NCBI GenBank assembly: GCA_000787465.1
Contig: JSYX01000224.1
Location: 1 to 50,070 of the forward strand
Direction of reading: 5' to 3'
DNA length: 50,070 nt
Source of the DNA: Thermomucor indicae-seudaticae
Lineage: Eukaryota > Mucoromycota > Mucoromycetes > Mucorales > Lichtheimiaceae
Of the stretch, positions 36,706-48,869 are shown one piece after another. A program made the position numbers and the translations under genes. The notes beneath the pieces were generated by a model. It was not told the origin of the DNA. It ran no database searches and saw nothing but the letters and a program-made list of their open reading frames with translations. Each line of letters begins with the position of its first letter. Position 1 is the first letter of the stretch.

Positions 36706-37642
36706 AATATAGCGTTCTTTTTTAGCAGAAAAACAAGAAGAAAAACGTGAAGCAGTTAAAAGAACAAGATGGTTATAAAGGAAAAAGCCCCAAAGATTAA
36801 CTCACCCTCTCACTGCTGGGCTTCAAATAAAGGCCCGCGCAGGTGTTGCATCCTTTGCTTTTCGGTTTATCATCTACAATTAGACGGCTCTTTGCTCTTT
36901 TAAACCGGGCTATTGTTGCATTCATTACAGTGGCCGACTCAGTCCATCGCCCGGTACTGAGCATAACTGAAAATAGGGGCTTATCTCAGAAAGTGGCTTT
37001 GGTTCGACTTGCGCATGTTTCAGGCGGTTGAAATACCCGATACTATCTACGTCGAGTCTGAGTTCGCTTGAGAAACGCCTGTTTCACGGTTTTTTCTGTT
37101 TATATCGCTCAGACTGAAGTGGACATATCGTAGTATTGAGAACTATATATGCTTTTCTGCGTGTCGAGCAAGCTGATGCTTCTTCCAGAACCTTTTTAAC
37201 CGCAATCGGAATGTGATTTTTGTTTGCGGGACACAATAACGTGCCCTTTATTATTGCTCTGTCAAGGTGTCCGTTGCCAGGATCATGCGCCAAGGTGTAT
37301 CATAGCGCCCTCTCACCAGGTCGCTCTCCTTAAGGCTTCTTTAGCAACACATGCAACACATTATCGTCATCGCTTCCTACTCTGTATGCTGAAAAGCAAG
37401 GTTATATTTCCTTCGAAACACAGTTAGAACCGGGAGTTATATAGGCCAAATAGTCTGTACGGGCGATTAACGTCGTTGTGGAAGCGAGCATTTCGAACGG
37501 GTATAATCTGCAGCATCATTTCTATGTTTAATAACGATAAACCGACACAATGAGTGGACGGAAATGCTTTGCGAATGCTTGTTATTCTTCAATAAATTAT
37601 CTATCTGATGTAGTTAGGAATGGATTGAACATGGGAAATGCT
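36706..37642. other. Intergenic region between OSBP gene and adenylate-kinase-like gene
   Basis: Promoter region of the minus-strand OSBP gene, including a TATA-like TTTATAA about 70 bp upstream (near 36,775), and 3' region of the upstream adenylate-kinase-like gene. No coding feature recognised. Confidence 0.5.
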
Positions 37643-39593
37643 CTAATGAAATTTCTGCTCTAATGCTCGGATGTAATGCTTTGGGAAATGAATGTTGAAT
37701 ACGTGGATATGATGCCTTTTGGACATGGATGGTCAGTAGCTAGTCAACATGACTCAAGAAAGGAAGCTTCACTTACGTCTGAAGCTCGATCTTGCCTGTC
37801 GCCAAGTCAACACGGTCTGGTACATGATGCACTCGAGTGTCAAAGGACACATGGTAGCCTCTCTCTGACAGAACGTCCATAATGATATTCACAAAATGGC
37901 TATCACTCAATTGTGGATCCTCGCTATATTCGGCGCGTTATTCGCTACCCCGTCGCGTTGAGCGCTCAGTAACCCATTACTTACGTGCGAATCATAGCAT
38001 GGCCGCTGATAGAATGCCGGCTAACGTGAGGAATGATATGCTTATTGATGTACTCGATTGCTTTCTGCAAAACGTCTGGTTCGTTCTCCTGGTAATGCTC
38101 TAGGCGACTGATCAATTCCTGTAAAGTAGCTCTGTTAGCATGCCATCACTAGAAGGACCTGAAAAGGTATTATACCTGTCGTGCATGGACGCCGATCTGG
38201 TTCGCTAAGGGAATATGAGATATAGCATCATAGGTTTCGGAATCCAGTTCAAGTGAAGATTGGTACTCGAATTCTCTCAAAATGATCCGCATAACTTCTT
38301 CGATGGAACCAGTTGCATTGATAAGGTCTGTCCAGTAGGATGCTACTTGTCAGAAACTACGTCCCTGTAAATCTACACAGGCTGCCGTAACTTACGAAAG
38401 GGAAAAAGCTTGGATAGCTTCAATAATGAACCATAGTGTGCCTTAAAGATGGCGTATCGATTCCGAATCACCTACCCAGTGTTACTCAGTGACCTAAAGG
38501 GTCTGGATACTACTATGACTTACTGTTTCGTCATTATCCGTCACCCTCTCTTCCCACAGCACACCTTGACCTGTCTCTTTGACTTCGCGATTATGTTCCC
38601 GGATCATCCTACCACGAGCTAACTGCCTCTGAACCGAAATCTCTTCGTCAACGTATAAGACACAGATACGGAAAACGGGTCGACTAGCATGGCAAGATAT
38701 TGAGCTTCTTTTATCAACAACCACGACAGAAGTTACCCAAAAGAAAACTTACGGAAATTGGTCCCGTCGATCTGTGTTGTAAAATTCACGCCTCAGTTCA
38801 GTCATTTTATCGTGCAACATCTTGAGTGCTTCCACCTGCACATCCGTCCTCGGAAATCCATCCACAAGCACACCCACTGTCGGATCGCAGTCCAGCATGG
38901 CGTGCAGAACAAGCTCAATCACATAGCGATCGGAAATCATTTGACCTTGGTTGATCAACTCTTTGCATTCCGGGGTTTGCAATAACTTGGAGACGGATAT
39001 CGGAGGGTTCGTGATCCCGCGAGCTTTAAGGATGGACGGCGTATGTGTGCCTTTACCAGAGCTTTGTTCCTTAATTAGGTCAAGAATCGACTCTCATGCA
39101 TCGTAAAACATAATAATGTTACCCTGGTGCACCCATGAGAAATATAAACTCTCGAGGCAAATGAATGTTTTCCCGACCATAATAGTCCTCGATATTCTTC
39201 CAAGCTTGATTGAAGATCAACTTGGCATCTTTGATCTCACTAGCACTTTATGTTCAAGGGACAATTAGTCCAGCCGAATCGAAGACACTCTTTGCAACAC
39301 AGTTGATGATCCGCATACCGCTTTTCCTGGCTTTCATCGGAACTGGCGACCATTCTCGCTTGCGATGCATTGCCTGGTCAAGCGTCAGTAAACGTCAAAA
39401 GAAAAGGAAAAAATAGACAGAGTTAATGCCTACTCGAACTGATCGGAGGAGTAAATCGTGTGCTGCTTGGCAACGTATACTGTCGGCAGGGGATCGGTTT
39501 TCTTCTGTAAGCCGAAGAAGATCGTAGAACCCTTGAATGAAGAAATATGGCAGAGCTTAAAAGATTGCGGACAGGCCTTGCTGCTGGTAGCAT
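37643..39593 (-). CDS. Adenylate-kinase-like nucleotide kinase with mitochondrial-type leader
   Basis: P-loop nucleoside monophosphate kinase-like protein. Ten exons: 39593-39434, 39373-39301, 39245-39123, 39061-38753, 38683-38524, 38471-38396, 38327-38176, 38118-37985, 37923-37777, 37715-37643; 468 residues. The first 50 residues are rich in Arg, Ser and Leu with no acidic residue (MLPAARPVRNLLSSAIF...), as in a mitochondrial presequence. The P-loop GAPGSGKGT is at about 116-124 and is rebuilt by splicing across intron 3. The NMP-binding DGFPRT follows. The insertion/lid region with RQLARGRMIREHN and then about 200 further residues go well beyond ordinary adenylate kinase (about 220-260 residues). 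The partner nucleotide and the role of the C-terminal half are unknown. Confidence 0.85.
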
Positions 39594-42248
39594 GATGACA
39601 ACAGTAGTGGAACAGACATCCTACGAGCTGTCAGGGGCAAAACCCGATTTCATTGCATCGGAGCTGCATCCCGCGTGCATTGCATTGGTGGCTGTTAAAG
39701 TCAGTTTCACTATGCATAGCATCCCCTGATTCAGTATCCTAAACAATGATCCTTGGATACAGCAGCGTTCCATGAGCAAATGGATCTTAGTATGGTATTC
39801 CAACGGTGGACAAATAGATAGCCAAGTTATGTCAGCCGCAACCGCTCTCAAAATGGCAGTCTCCATCTTCTATTGTTTCTTTCGTTACCAGCGAGTAAGG
39901 ACGCTTTGGTGTCCTTAATTCCTTTCGTATCGTAATCAAAGCCGTCCTGCATCACAGTCTTCGGTTCTCAGTATGATAGTCCGTTAATATGAAAAATAGG
40001 AGAGAGATTGGCTTATATTGCCATGCGGAACACGATCCGTTTTGACTAATCCATAGCATGAAACCGCTAACGGTGGATACAAATGACACACTATAGTACA
40101 AGATCGGATTTTCATTGTGACAGTTCAAAAGTAGCTTACATATCTGTCCAGTCATCGAGGCAACAGATGGCTCTGGTGGCAAAGTCGAGAATGTGGATTC
40201 TACAGTCCCTGCTGGTAATGAATTTCGAGAAAGCGCACTCTGCATGCTTGTTTTTTTCGTTCTGTCAAGATAGTGAACGTCTTTCCTGGTGAAAATCACT
40301 TGCTACTCTGGTACAACAATATCATTTATCAAAGACCCGGGGCCAAAGATGTCTAAACGTGTACAGACGCGTGCGCATATGGTATGGTTACATGGTCTGC
40401 AGAGTGATGCTTTCTCTGATGCTTGGAGGCCAGTGCGAACGGATTGTTTCGTCATTTCAAGATAGCCACCATATGTCTAACATTGCTCGATGTATAGGAA
40501 ACTAAAGTGTTAGGAATCGTCAGTTATGAAAAGCATGACGCAGAGATGTCTTAGGCTCGACTCTTGTGATGATGAAACGTTCACATATATGTTGATACCG
40601 ATTCCTCCTCCTAAAGATTATATGTCTAGCAATTAATATAGTCGCAATGCCCAAAGCGGCTGACGATCACAGCAGGTTTCGTGACAACGATCTGTTCCTT
40701 TCATTATCTGGGAATCGCCCTCAAAATTAAAATCTTCAATTAGAATCCTCATGTAGCATGCTGTAAAGAAGTGTTGAGCACAGCATTCACCTTCGGACAT
40801 GTAAAGATATCCAGAGGAAAGAAGGTTTCTCGATTCACATATAAATAACTCATCCTTGTATAAATAGGAAAATGTGTTGCCATCAGTTGGAATACTTAGA
40901 TTTGGCCAGAACATCATCTCAAGCGTGAATCAATTCGCACGCAATACGGTACAGTAACCACAATGTGAATGTCAATCATATAGGTATGATACACGTGGCA
41001 TTGGGCTGGTTGGACTCCTCAGAACGTTCACCGTTGTCTCGTTGGTTCACATGTATATACATGTGCTATTATAAGCTGGTGCCCGAGGTCCCAAAGCTGT
41101 CGTGTAACTTGTAAAGAAAACCAGAATTGCTTGATAAGCGAGTCCCTCTGGTCCCTACTGGTACCATCATATGCTGGGATTCCTTGTGACGTCGCACAAT
41201 TTGCACGTCGGAGTGTGAATCAGCCACAAATAAGAGCAAGTTCTCATCAAAGTGTCAGCAACAATTAGCCATTTGGGAAAGAGTCAGCCCCTCACAAAAC
41301 TTGTTACGAAGCCCATCATTTATAAATAGAAAGCTGTTGTCCTCTCTTGTCTTCTCACGTACTGCAGAGATGCATATGCTATGCACTGTCAAATATTTCT
41401 TCTGTTTTTATTGTGCGGGGTGGGATAGGCAAATGTGGGGCAAGCGGGTAATTACGTGGGTGCTCATTGAGACTGTGGGTGAAACCGGAGGACCCTAAGG
41501 TCCCTTCGAAACTGAACAGGGGGGCGGAAAGTGGGGAAATTGCGGGACCCAAAATATTCCGTAACACTGCGGACCAATCAACGTCCATTGTTCTCTTATG
41601 TCAGTCCTATACCCGCTATACCGTCCTTCCAGTTCATGGTCGGAAAATAGCAGGTGCCCGTGGGAAACCAGCTGTATTCCCCCCACTTTCTATCGGCCAA
41701 AGTCGGGGGGACCCATGCATATTATGTTTTCACATAGATTTTTTACATGACTAAATCTTTAAAAGATATGAATGAAATCTTCCATCAGTTTCAACATGTG
41801 ATCCCAGTAAATCTAATACGCAGGAGTGAGGGATGAAGCAGACTACCTGTATCCGTTGAAGCCTTACTTTATGTAATTTACCCAAGTTGCTCTCTTTGGC
41901 TTTTTTTTTCTTCGGTAGACGAGTCTTTCGTAAGCAGTACACACACAAACCTATTTTGAGTTATGATAGCAAACTCGAAAATAGCTGCGGGACAGGCGCG
42001 GATAGACCGGGTAACGGTTGTGCCATGTGACGCCTAGGACTGCTGCCATGGTGAAGGTTTTTGCGGAGGGGAAAAGAAAAATCTGGGGGAGGGACTTTAC
42101 CAAAAGAGGATTTACCAGTACCGGGAAGTTTTTTCTGTGTCTCAGGACAACTTTTGATTGAGCGACTGGACAGCTCTGTGTTTCCCTAAAGCACAATCAA
42201 CCTTTAGCGATCTTCTCTTCCTTCCTTTTTTCTCTTTTCTTCAGATCG
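39594..42248. other. Gene-poor stretch
   Basis: About 2.6 kb with only short frames in all directions. The segment just before the next ATG (42,205-42,245) is pyrimidine-rich, typical of a fungal 5' leader. A run of G-rich sequence occurs at 41,515-41,560. No gene, RNA gene or clear repeat recognised. Confidence 0.45.
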
Positions 42249-43773
42249 ATGTCAGTTGCAAAAAACGTGGTCCTAATGCCAGGCAACACACAGCATATCT
42301 CTCCAGTGTTCCTATCCGACGACATAAACAATGATCACTCCTCTTGCCCACAGCAAAGCCTCAGACTATATCCGCCTTCACCACCTAGTACCATGACAGC
42401 AACGACGCCAGTCAGTATGGCGTCCGCGCCTACGTCGCCACAGAGCCCATTGTCTTTCCGAAATGACTTTACTCCATCCAAAATGCCATGGTACTCGTCA
42501 CAGAATACGTCCCTGAGGCCGATCGCGCAACATATTCCACGTCCTAGCATCGAAAGCGACAACAGCTCTGCCAACTTCTTCAACCTTGATAGACTCATGC
42601 AACAATATGGCGAACAGCCGGAACTCCTTGAACTGATACTGTCTAGCAAGGTCGAAGAGGATCGCCGACGAGCTGAGGAGGCCAAGCTGAAACGAAAAGA
42701 GATCGATTATTTGCTTTTACAAAAGCAACAAGACATTGACACGGCTCAGCGCACTGCTTACCGGTCCTGGAGGGTTGGCAGCCAAAACGTCACACCGTGC
42801 GAGATGGTAAGAAAAAAAACGATTAGCCACCAAGTAAAAATAAGCGGGAGGAAACTTAATTTTCTGTTTAATAGGCCAAGGATCATAATAACAATGGTGG
42901 CGGACCTTCTGCTATTCATCGGCGAGTAGGATCCGCGGTAATCCATTCAACCGGTGTAACCAATGACCCCGGTTGGAGAAAACGGCACAGTGTCCAACAT
43001 CCATTGCCCACCGTCTATGATCCTCCTCCTGTTTTCGATCAACGAAGGAAAAGCAACAGTAACATCGAGATGCTTCTCAGTCATACTCCGGATACACCCA
43101 CTCACAATGTCTTGCCACCCATCTCTGCCTCCATTCCTTCAAGATCTCTACCCGTTCCTTCAACCTTATTGTATTCTTCAGCTGCAGATAACGAGCAAAG
43201 GTAAAAGTACTAGCAACGCTGCTGACAAAACCTGGAAATTTACTTTGGTTACTTTAGAAGGTCCACATACCAACAACAAGACAATACCTTGCCATCGTCA
43301 TTGCTGGACAACGACATGATGGCTTCGTCCAACACTTCTTTACCTCCAAGGTCTTTTGATCCTACTGCTCAAAAATTGCCAATACCCCCATCCACACCCC
43401 ACCGAGTGCAGCGACCCACGGTTAGCCGCCGAAGACGCCGAAGAGAGATGCAGGCCATCAGCACTATTATTGAAACGCGCGAGTTCCCTTACAACGACGA
43501 CTATCTCTGGAAAAACAACGGCAATACAATCCATAAGAAGACCGGGCTTCGTAGTATTTACTATAAGTGCTCAAACAGCGCAAAGGTAAAAAGAACAATC
43601 TGGGCACTGCCAAATAAAGTAATGACCCCTTGTCTCACCGAAATTGACGTCGAATCTAGGGGTGCCCCGTAAATAAGACAGTAACATTCAAGGAAAACGG
43701 TGAATATCTTATCAAATATCGAGGACAACACTTGGACGAATGTAGCCGAATAAAAAGAATTATTGATGTCTAA
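42249..43773 (+). CDS. WRKY/GCM1-superfamily zinc-finger protein (putative transcription factor)
   Basis: Four exons: 42249-42806, 42875-43200, 43258-43585, 43660-43773; 441 residues. Residues 1-345 are mostly low-complexity Ser/Pro/Gln with one charged helical segment (KVEEDRRRAEEAKLKRKEIDYLLLQKQQ, about 137-165). An Arg-rich stretch (SRRRRRREM) precedes a compact C-terminal domain. There W379-KNNGN aligns with the WRKY core WRKYGQ, followed by RSIYYKC (WRKY: RSYYKC) and GCPVNKTV (WRKY: GCPVRKHV). Putative zinc ligands are C399-x6-C406-x21-H428-x3-C432. This is a clear resemblance to WRKY/FLYWCH/GCM1 fingers with a degenerate core and a C-C-H-C ligand set. An intron splits the finger just before GCPV. 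Function as a DNA-binding regulator is inferred; I saw no transposase domain attached. Confidence 0.82.
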
Positions 43774-43857
43774 AACATGGAAATATACAATAGCGAAAGG
43801 ATGTACATACGTTTTTTATTTGATGCACAACGTTTATTACAGATGAAAATATGCACA

Positions 43858-46204
43858 TTATTTCTTCTTTTTCTGTTTCTTGTCTTTCTTTGACTGGAAC
43901 CATGTTCGTGCTGGTCGCGAATAAATTTCTTGTCCGTGCTTGATAAGATTTTCACCCTTTCGAACCTGCATTTCTGCTTCGCGCAAGGCACGCTCCGTCT
44001 TTTCTTCTTGAAGAATTTCTTGGATTTGCGGTGACAGCTTCTCTATTTTCTTTCGGTATTTTTGAATGATTTCTGCAGGCACAACTCTGTTCTTGACCTG
44101 TGAGCCTGTACTGGCTGATTTTATAGCCATCTTGAGCATTTTACGGTCTGCCTCGCCAACAAGAGTGACAGATCTGTACAAATGATTTACTTAGTGTCTG
44201 GGCGAAAGAAATTATTAGGCTATTATGCTCAATTCTTACCGGCCCTTACGCCCTGCTCTTGCTGTTCGACCCACACGGTGGAGATATTGTGCAAACTGGG
44301 TCGGCATGTTATAGTTGATGACGACTTCGATACCCTTGATATCCAGACCTCTTGCTGCCAAGTCTGTGGCGAGCAAAAAGTCAACCTTATTATCTCGGAA
44401 TCGCTCGAGTGCCTCTAATCGCTGTTCCTGAGTCAAGTTGCCGTGCAGCTCCGCAGCACTTAACCCCAGTAAACCGAACAGAATCTTCATCTGGTGTGCA
44501 GCGGCTTTGGACTTGAAAAAGATGATGACCTTGGACTTGAACGTTCTTCGACATAATGCTAACAATACTGCTGACCGATCTGCTTCCCGATGTGCACGAA
44601 TACGAACAAACTCCTGCACAAGTTTCGTGGCTGCCTGGTCTGTCCGGTCAATAAATAATCGTGCAGGGTGGTTGAGTGACATTCGAATAAGCTGGTCCAC
44701 GTTGTCTGTCATTGTAGCGGAAAACAGCATGGTCTGTCGTGATTTCGGGCATTGCTTTACGATTTCACCAAGTTCATCAGCAAAACCATCTTCAAGCATA
44801 CTGTAAAAGAGTTGTTAGCAAGCATCCAGGCTTTCACCTTCTTAGCTCTTACCGGTCAGCTTCATCCATCACTAAGATTTCACAGGTATCTAAAGCGAAA
44901 CCACTCGAGTTTCTGACGTGGTCAATAAGACGACCAGGAGTTGCGACAACAACGTCTGGCTTGTTCTTCAGTTCAGCTTCCTGACGCTTAAGGTTAAGAC
45001 CACCGACGCAGAGACAAAACGTAATGTCTGTATAAGTAGCCAGCTTGGTAGCCACGCTATGGACCTGCGCAGCCAATTCACGGGTGGGGCAAAGGATGAG
45101 AACACGTGTGCATGGAACTTGTCGAGATCGATAAAGGAGACGCTCTAGAATAGGCACAATGAAAGCGGCCGTTTTACCGGAGCCTGTCACGGCACCACCG
45201 CAGATATCTTTTCCTTGCAGTGCAAGAGGAATAGTGCGGGCCTGGATCTCTGTCGGTTTAACAAAGCCAACAGAAGCTAGACCCTTGAGGATCGGTCGCG
45301 AGAGATTCATGGATGTAAAAGACTCGTGGCTGGATGTTCTTATTTCCTCCTCTGGCGCAAAGTACGCCTTCTTCCTCTGTATATGACACCTCGTTTAGGG
45401 ACCAGGCAAAGTAAAAAGCCAGTCTAGAATAACAAGTGTCTGATTACCTCCTCTTCAGCTTTTGCTTCCTCATCATTTACATCCTCGGCGTCTGAGCCTT
45501 CCTCATCGTCAATTTCGCTTTCCGAGTCATCATCAGAATCGCTAGTATCCTCGTCGTCTTCATCCTCTTCCTCAACTACATGGTCTTGAGCACCAGCTCC
45601 AAAGCCGTCGGCCGCCAAATCTTCGTCATCATCTGCCACGAGCTCTTCCTCTTCTTCTGAATCCTTTGCTTCCTCTTCCTCTTCTAATACAAACAGAGTC
45701 GTCAGTGTCACCCCACTCGACAACCGCCGATGACCCATTTATACCTTTCTGTGCAGCCTTTGCCTTTGTCTTTTTGAGTTTGTTCTCTTGTCGCTTTCTG
45801 GCAATAATTTCATCAATGGACTTTCGAGGAACGTCGTTCTCCTGCAGGACAAGTTAGGATCGCTTTGTATGTCGCATAGGGTGTCTATTATGCGTTACTT
45901 GTTTTTCTTTCAGCATGTTCCGAGCAGCCGTGAAATCCCAAGCATGGTTCGGTCCGACGGAACCTCCGCCATCCACAGCAAAACTGAAATTAGGGTTGAA
46001 CTGATCGCCTGCCGTATCGGTTTTTGCTTCATTATTCTTTGACGCTGAGGCCTTTTTAGCTGCCTTGTCGGTCTTTCGTTTCTTTTTGGCCGGCTCTGGA
46101 GTAGCCTCAACGAACGACTCCTCCTCCTCCTCCTCTTCCTCGACTGCCTTGAAGGTGTCGTCGTCATCGTCAATGGTCATTATAAAGTCATCGTTGAGTC
46201 TCAT
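43858..46204 (-). CDS. DRS1: DEAD-box RNA helicase DRS1 (DDX27)
   Basis: Nucleolar ATP-dependent RNA helicase for 60S ribosomal subunit assembly. Six exons: 46204-45899, 45841-45745, 45683-45448, 45376-44853, 44800-44240, 44173-43858; 679 residues (yeast Drs1, 752). A highly acidic N-terminal region with [13 protein letters not shown] is followed by [26 protein letters not shown] (Q motif), TGSGKTAAF (about 278), [20 protein letters not shown] (about 384-387), SAT (about 415), the helicase C motifs DLAARGLDI and [10 protein letters not shown] (about 562-571), then a Lys-rich coiled tail ending in [10 protein letters not shown]. All catalytic motifs are intact. The ATG lies just 82 bp from the divergent MULE-derived ATG at 46287. 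Confidence 0.95.
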
Positions 46205-46251
46205 TTTTGCGTGCTGATCGAACTCAGGAACTGCCACTGAAGAAATAAAAT

Positions 46252-46283
46252 TTTGGGAAATGGCCGAGATCTAAATTCCCAAA
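46252..46283. repeat. Inverted repeat between the divergent DRS1 and MULE starts
   Basis: TTTGGGAA (46252-46259) and TTCCCAAA (46276-46283) are perfect 8-bp inverted copies separated by 16 bp, ending 3 bp before the MULE ATG. They could be an operator for a divergent promoter or part of the transposon end. Function is inference. Confidence 0.4.
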
Positions 46284-46286
46284 GAA

Positions 46287-48743
46287 ATGACGTCGCTCCG
46301 CGTCGGCTCCCCCGAAAAATTTTCCTTGTTCCTTCAAAACATGTCTCAGCCAATCGACTACATTGTGCGCGTTGTACCCAACTACCCCACCCCCGTTGTA
46401 ACTCTTACCTTTCATTCAGAACAGCAATGGAAAGATTGGTTCAACAATGTGGCTAACACCCATGCTAAGTGGATGTCCAACGGTACTTATGCCCCTAAGC
46501 CGTCAGCTACTCCGGCTGGACCCAGCACTGTCGGTCGCAAGCGCGAAGTCAAACGTCAATCTTACTACCTCTGTGATCATCATGGAAAGCCGAAGAAGAA
46601 ACCCGATACAGAAGAACATATAAATAAGAAGAAAAGAATCACAACGAAGCCATCGATCAAAGTCGGTTGTAAAGCAAGGATCATCATCAAAGAACTCCTC
46701 ACGGGATAATTCGAAGTTGTCTATAACTGGGAGCACTGCGGACACGACCCCGACTGACATTCGTGATGTTATCAAGTCTACCTTGCCTCTTGAGGTGCGT
46801 GCATGGATTGAAAAACATGCTGAACAAAATATGGATTGGAAGGCCATCAAGAGTCTTTTGCGCTTGACACCAGAGCAGCTGGATACTGTAAGTCTTTCCA
46901 TATCGACCGAACAAGGTTTGTATTTGTGCTCACAATAATTTGTAGATCGAACAAGGTACCGAGCAACTTCCTGTAGCATTGCATGTCAGATATCACGATG
47001 CCCAAAACTTTATCCAAGCAAGAATGAATAAGTTATCCAGAAAGGCAACAATTGACAGAATCAGTGTGCAAAACTGGCTACAGCAGTTCCGGGAAGAAGG
47101 ATATGACGTTTTGGAGAGCGTTGGAGTCATCAATGAAAATACGTTTGTAGTCGCTTGGGTGTCACCATGGCAGAAGACCGTAAGTGAATAATAGCTCGCC
47201 ATTAACAATAAGCTCTAAGCTTGTTCACGTAGATCTTGCAAAGGCGAGGTACAGAAGTGAATATTTGTATAGATTCTACCCACAAAACTTGCAAATCGTT
47301 CATGGACAATATCGACTGCTACCTTTTTACGATTATCGTTAAGAACTCGACAACGCACGAAAGTTGCCCTGTTGGTTTTATGATTACGAATGCCGAGACT
47401 AGCGAAACTGTTGGAACATGGCTGCTGTGGTTAAGAGACAATTTGAATTTTAAACCAAAAATCCATCATGATCGATTGCAGCCCTGTCGAAATGAACGCT
47501 ATCAGAACGACTTTTGCAGGAGAAGTACAAGTTTTACTATGCCATTGGCATATCAAGCGTGCATGGGAGAAAAAAATCAAGTCTGATGTATGTACTCTGC
47601 TTTATCCGTTTACTTGCTTAATTAACAAAACTGGCGCAGATCAAGGTACCTAAGGCGAGCCATGAAACCAAGCAAAAGCAGGAGAAGGCCCGAAGTATGT
47701 TAAATCAATTGATGCACTGTGAAGATGTCCAAACCTTTACAACATTATGGGAATAATTCGGCACGTTTTGGAGGGTTGAATGTCTCAGTTTCTACGCTTA
47801 TATTATGGATCACTGGTACCCAAAACGCGAGCTTTGGTCTAAGGCTTGGAGAACGGTTAGTATAGCATTTATTCTAGGCTTTCTGTGGTTCTTACTTTTA
47901 CAGTATATAGAACGCAGTTTTCCATACAATAACCTTATTGAAAGTTACCATAATCAGTTGAAGACATTTTATCTCGGAAGATCAAGAAACCATCGTGTTG
48001 ATAGGATTATTTATCTCCTTTCGCAAGTTATTACTTTGGATTACCGTCAAGAAGCACTGCAAGTTTCACTTAGAGTCAGACCCGTCTGGTTGTCGGCTGG
48101 AGAAAACAAAAGAAAAAAAGAGGCAAATGACATCAGCGCAGAGCAAGCAGCATCCATGGTCAGGGTCACGGATGAAAATAGAGTAAGTGATTCCAACAGA
48201 TATTGTGTGATCCATATCGACGTCTATATTTTGCAGATATTGTGCCGATCTTTTACAAACGATAACATTTGGTATACAGTCGAGTGCAGAGTTGAGAACG
48301 ATATAACTGTGCTCCATAGCTGTGAATGTGCCGATCATTTACAGACGAAGCAAATCTGCAAGCGCATGTTCTTGGTGCACCGTGTTAGAAGTATACCGTA
48401 TCATAGCACAGTCAATCTGTCGTCGTCGTCGTCATCATCATCATCAGCAGCAGTTTCGTCCGCCATTGCACCCACAGAAATCGCCAGCCCAATTTTAGAT
48501 GATTTATCAAGCACCCAACTAACCCAGGAACAGGCCAGCAATTACACTGACGATGCTCGTAGACGCGATTTGCAAGAGCTGTTGCAACGGGAATTAGCCT
48601 TATTAAATGACGATGTTACGCGAGCTGTGAGGAATAGTGATTGTGACCATCTGGAGCTAATTTATCAAGGCATCAGGCATCTGCGATCAAAAATATGTAA
48701 AGAACTGGATGTTCCTAACAAAGGGCCATCCAAGCAGAAATAA
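46287..48743 (+). pseudogene. Broken Mutator-like (MULE) transposase with SWIM finger
   Basis: Exons 46287-46887, 46946-47179, 47233-47587, 47640-47855, 47904-48182, 48237-48743, with clean GT-AG introns of 48-58 nt. An N-terminal finger-like region (QSYYLCDHHGK ... IKVGCKARIIIKEL ... WEHCGHD) is followed by MDWKAIKSLLRL. The MULE catalytic domain comes next: ICIDSTHKTC, CPVGFMITNAETSETVGTWL, MIDCSPVEMNAIRTTF and LCHWHIKRAWEK. The SWIM zinc finger CECADHLQTKQIC...H is near the C-terminus, followed by a poly-Ser tract. Lesions are an in-frame TAA at 46707-46709, a one-base excess at a C run near 46,747-46,751, a one-base excess at an A run near 47,457-47,461, and TAA at 47754-47756. A single intact protein cannot be made. 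Confidence 0.88.
48417..48452 (+). repeat. Trinucleotide tract coding poly-Ser in the MULE relic
   Basis: Runs of TCG, TCA and GCA triplets back to back encode Ser-rich sequence within the last exon of the MULE pseudogene. A simple-sequence expansion. Confidence 0.6.
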
Positions 48744-48869
48744 AGTACAATAGATGCATTGCATGTCCGGGTTATGTTTGGTTTCGCAAAGTCTTGAGCC
48801 CGGTTGAGTTAATTTTTTTGGGAACGTCGACGTCATTTCTTTGAGAATTTATAGTTCGTATCAGAGGGT

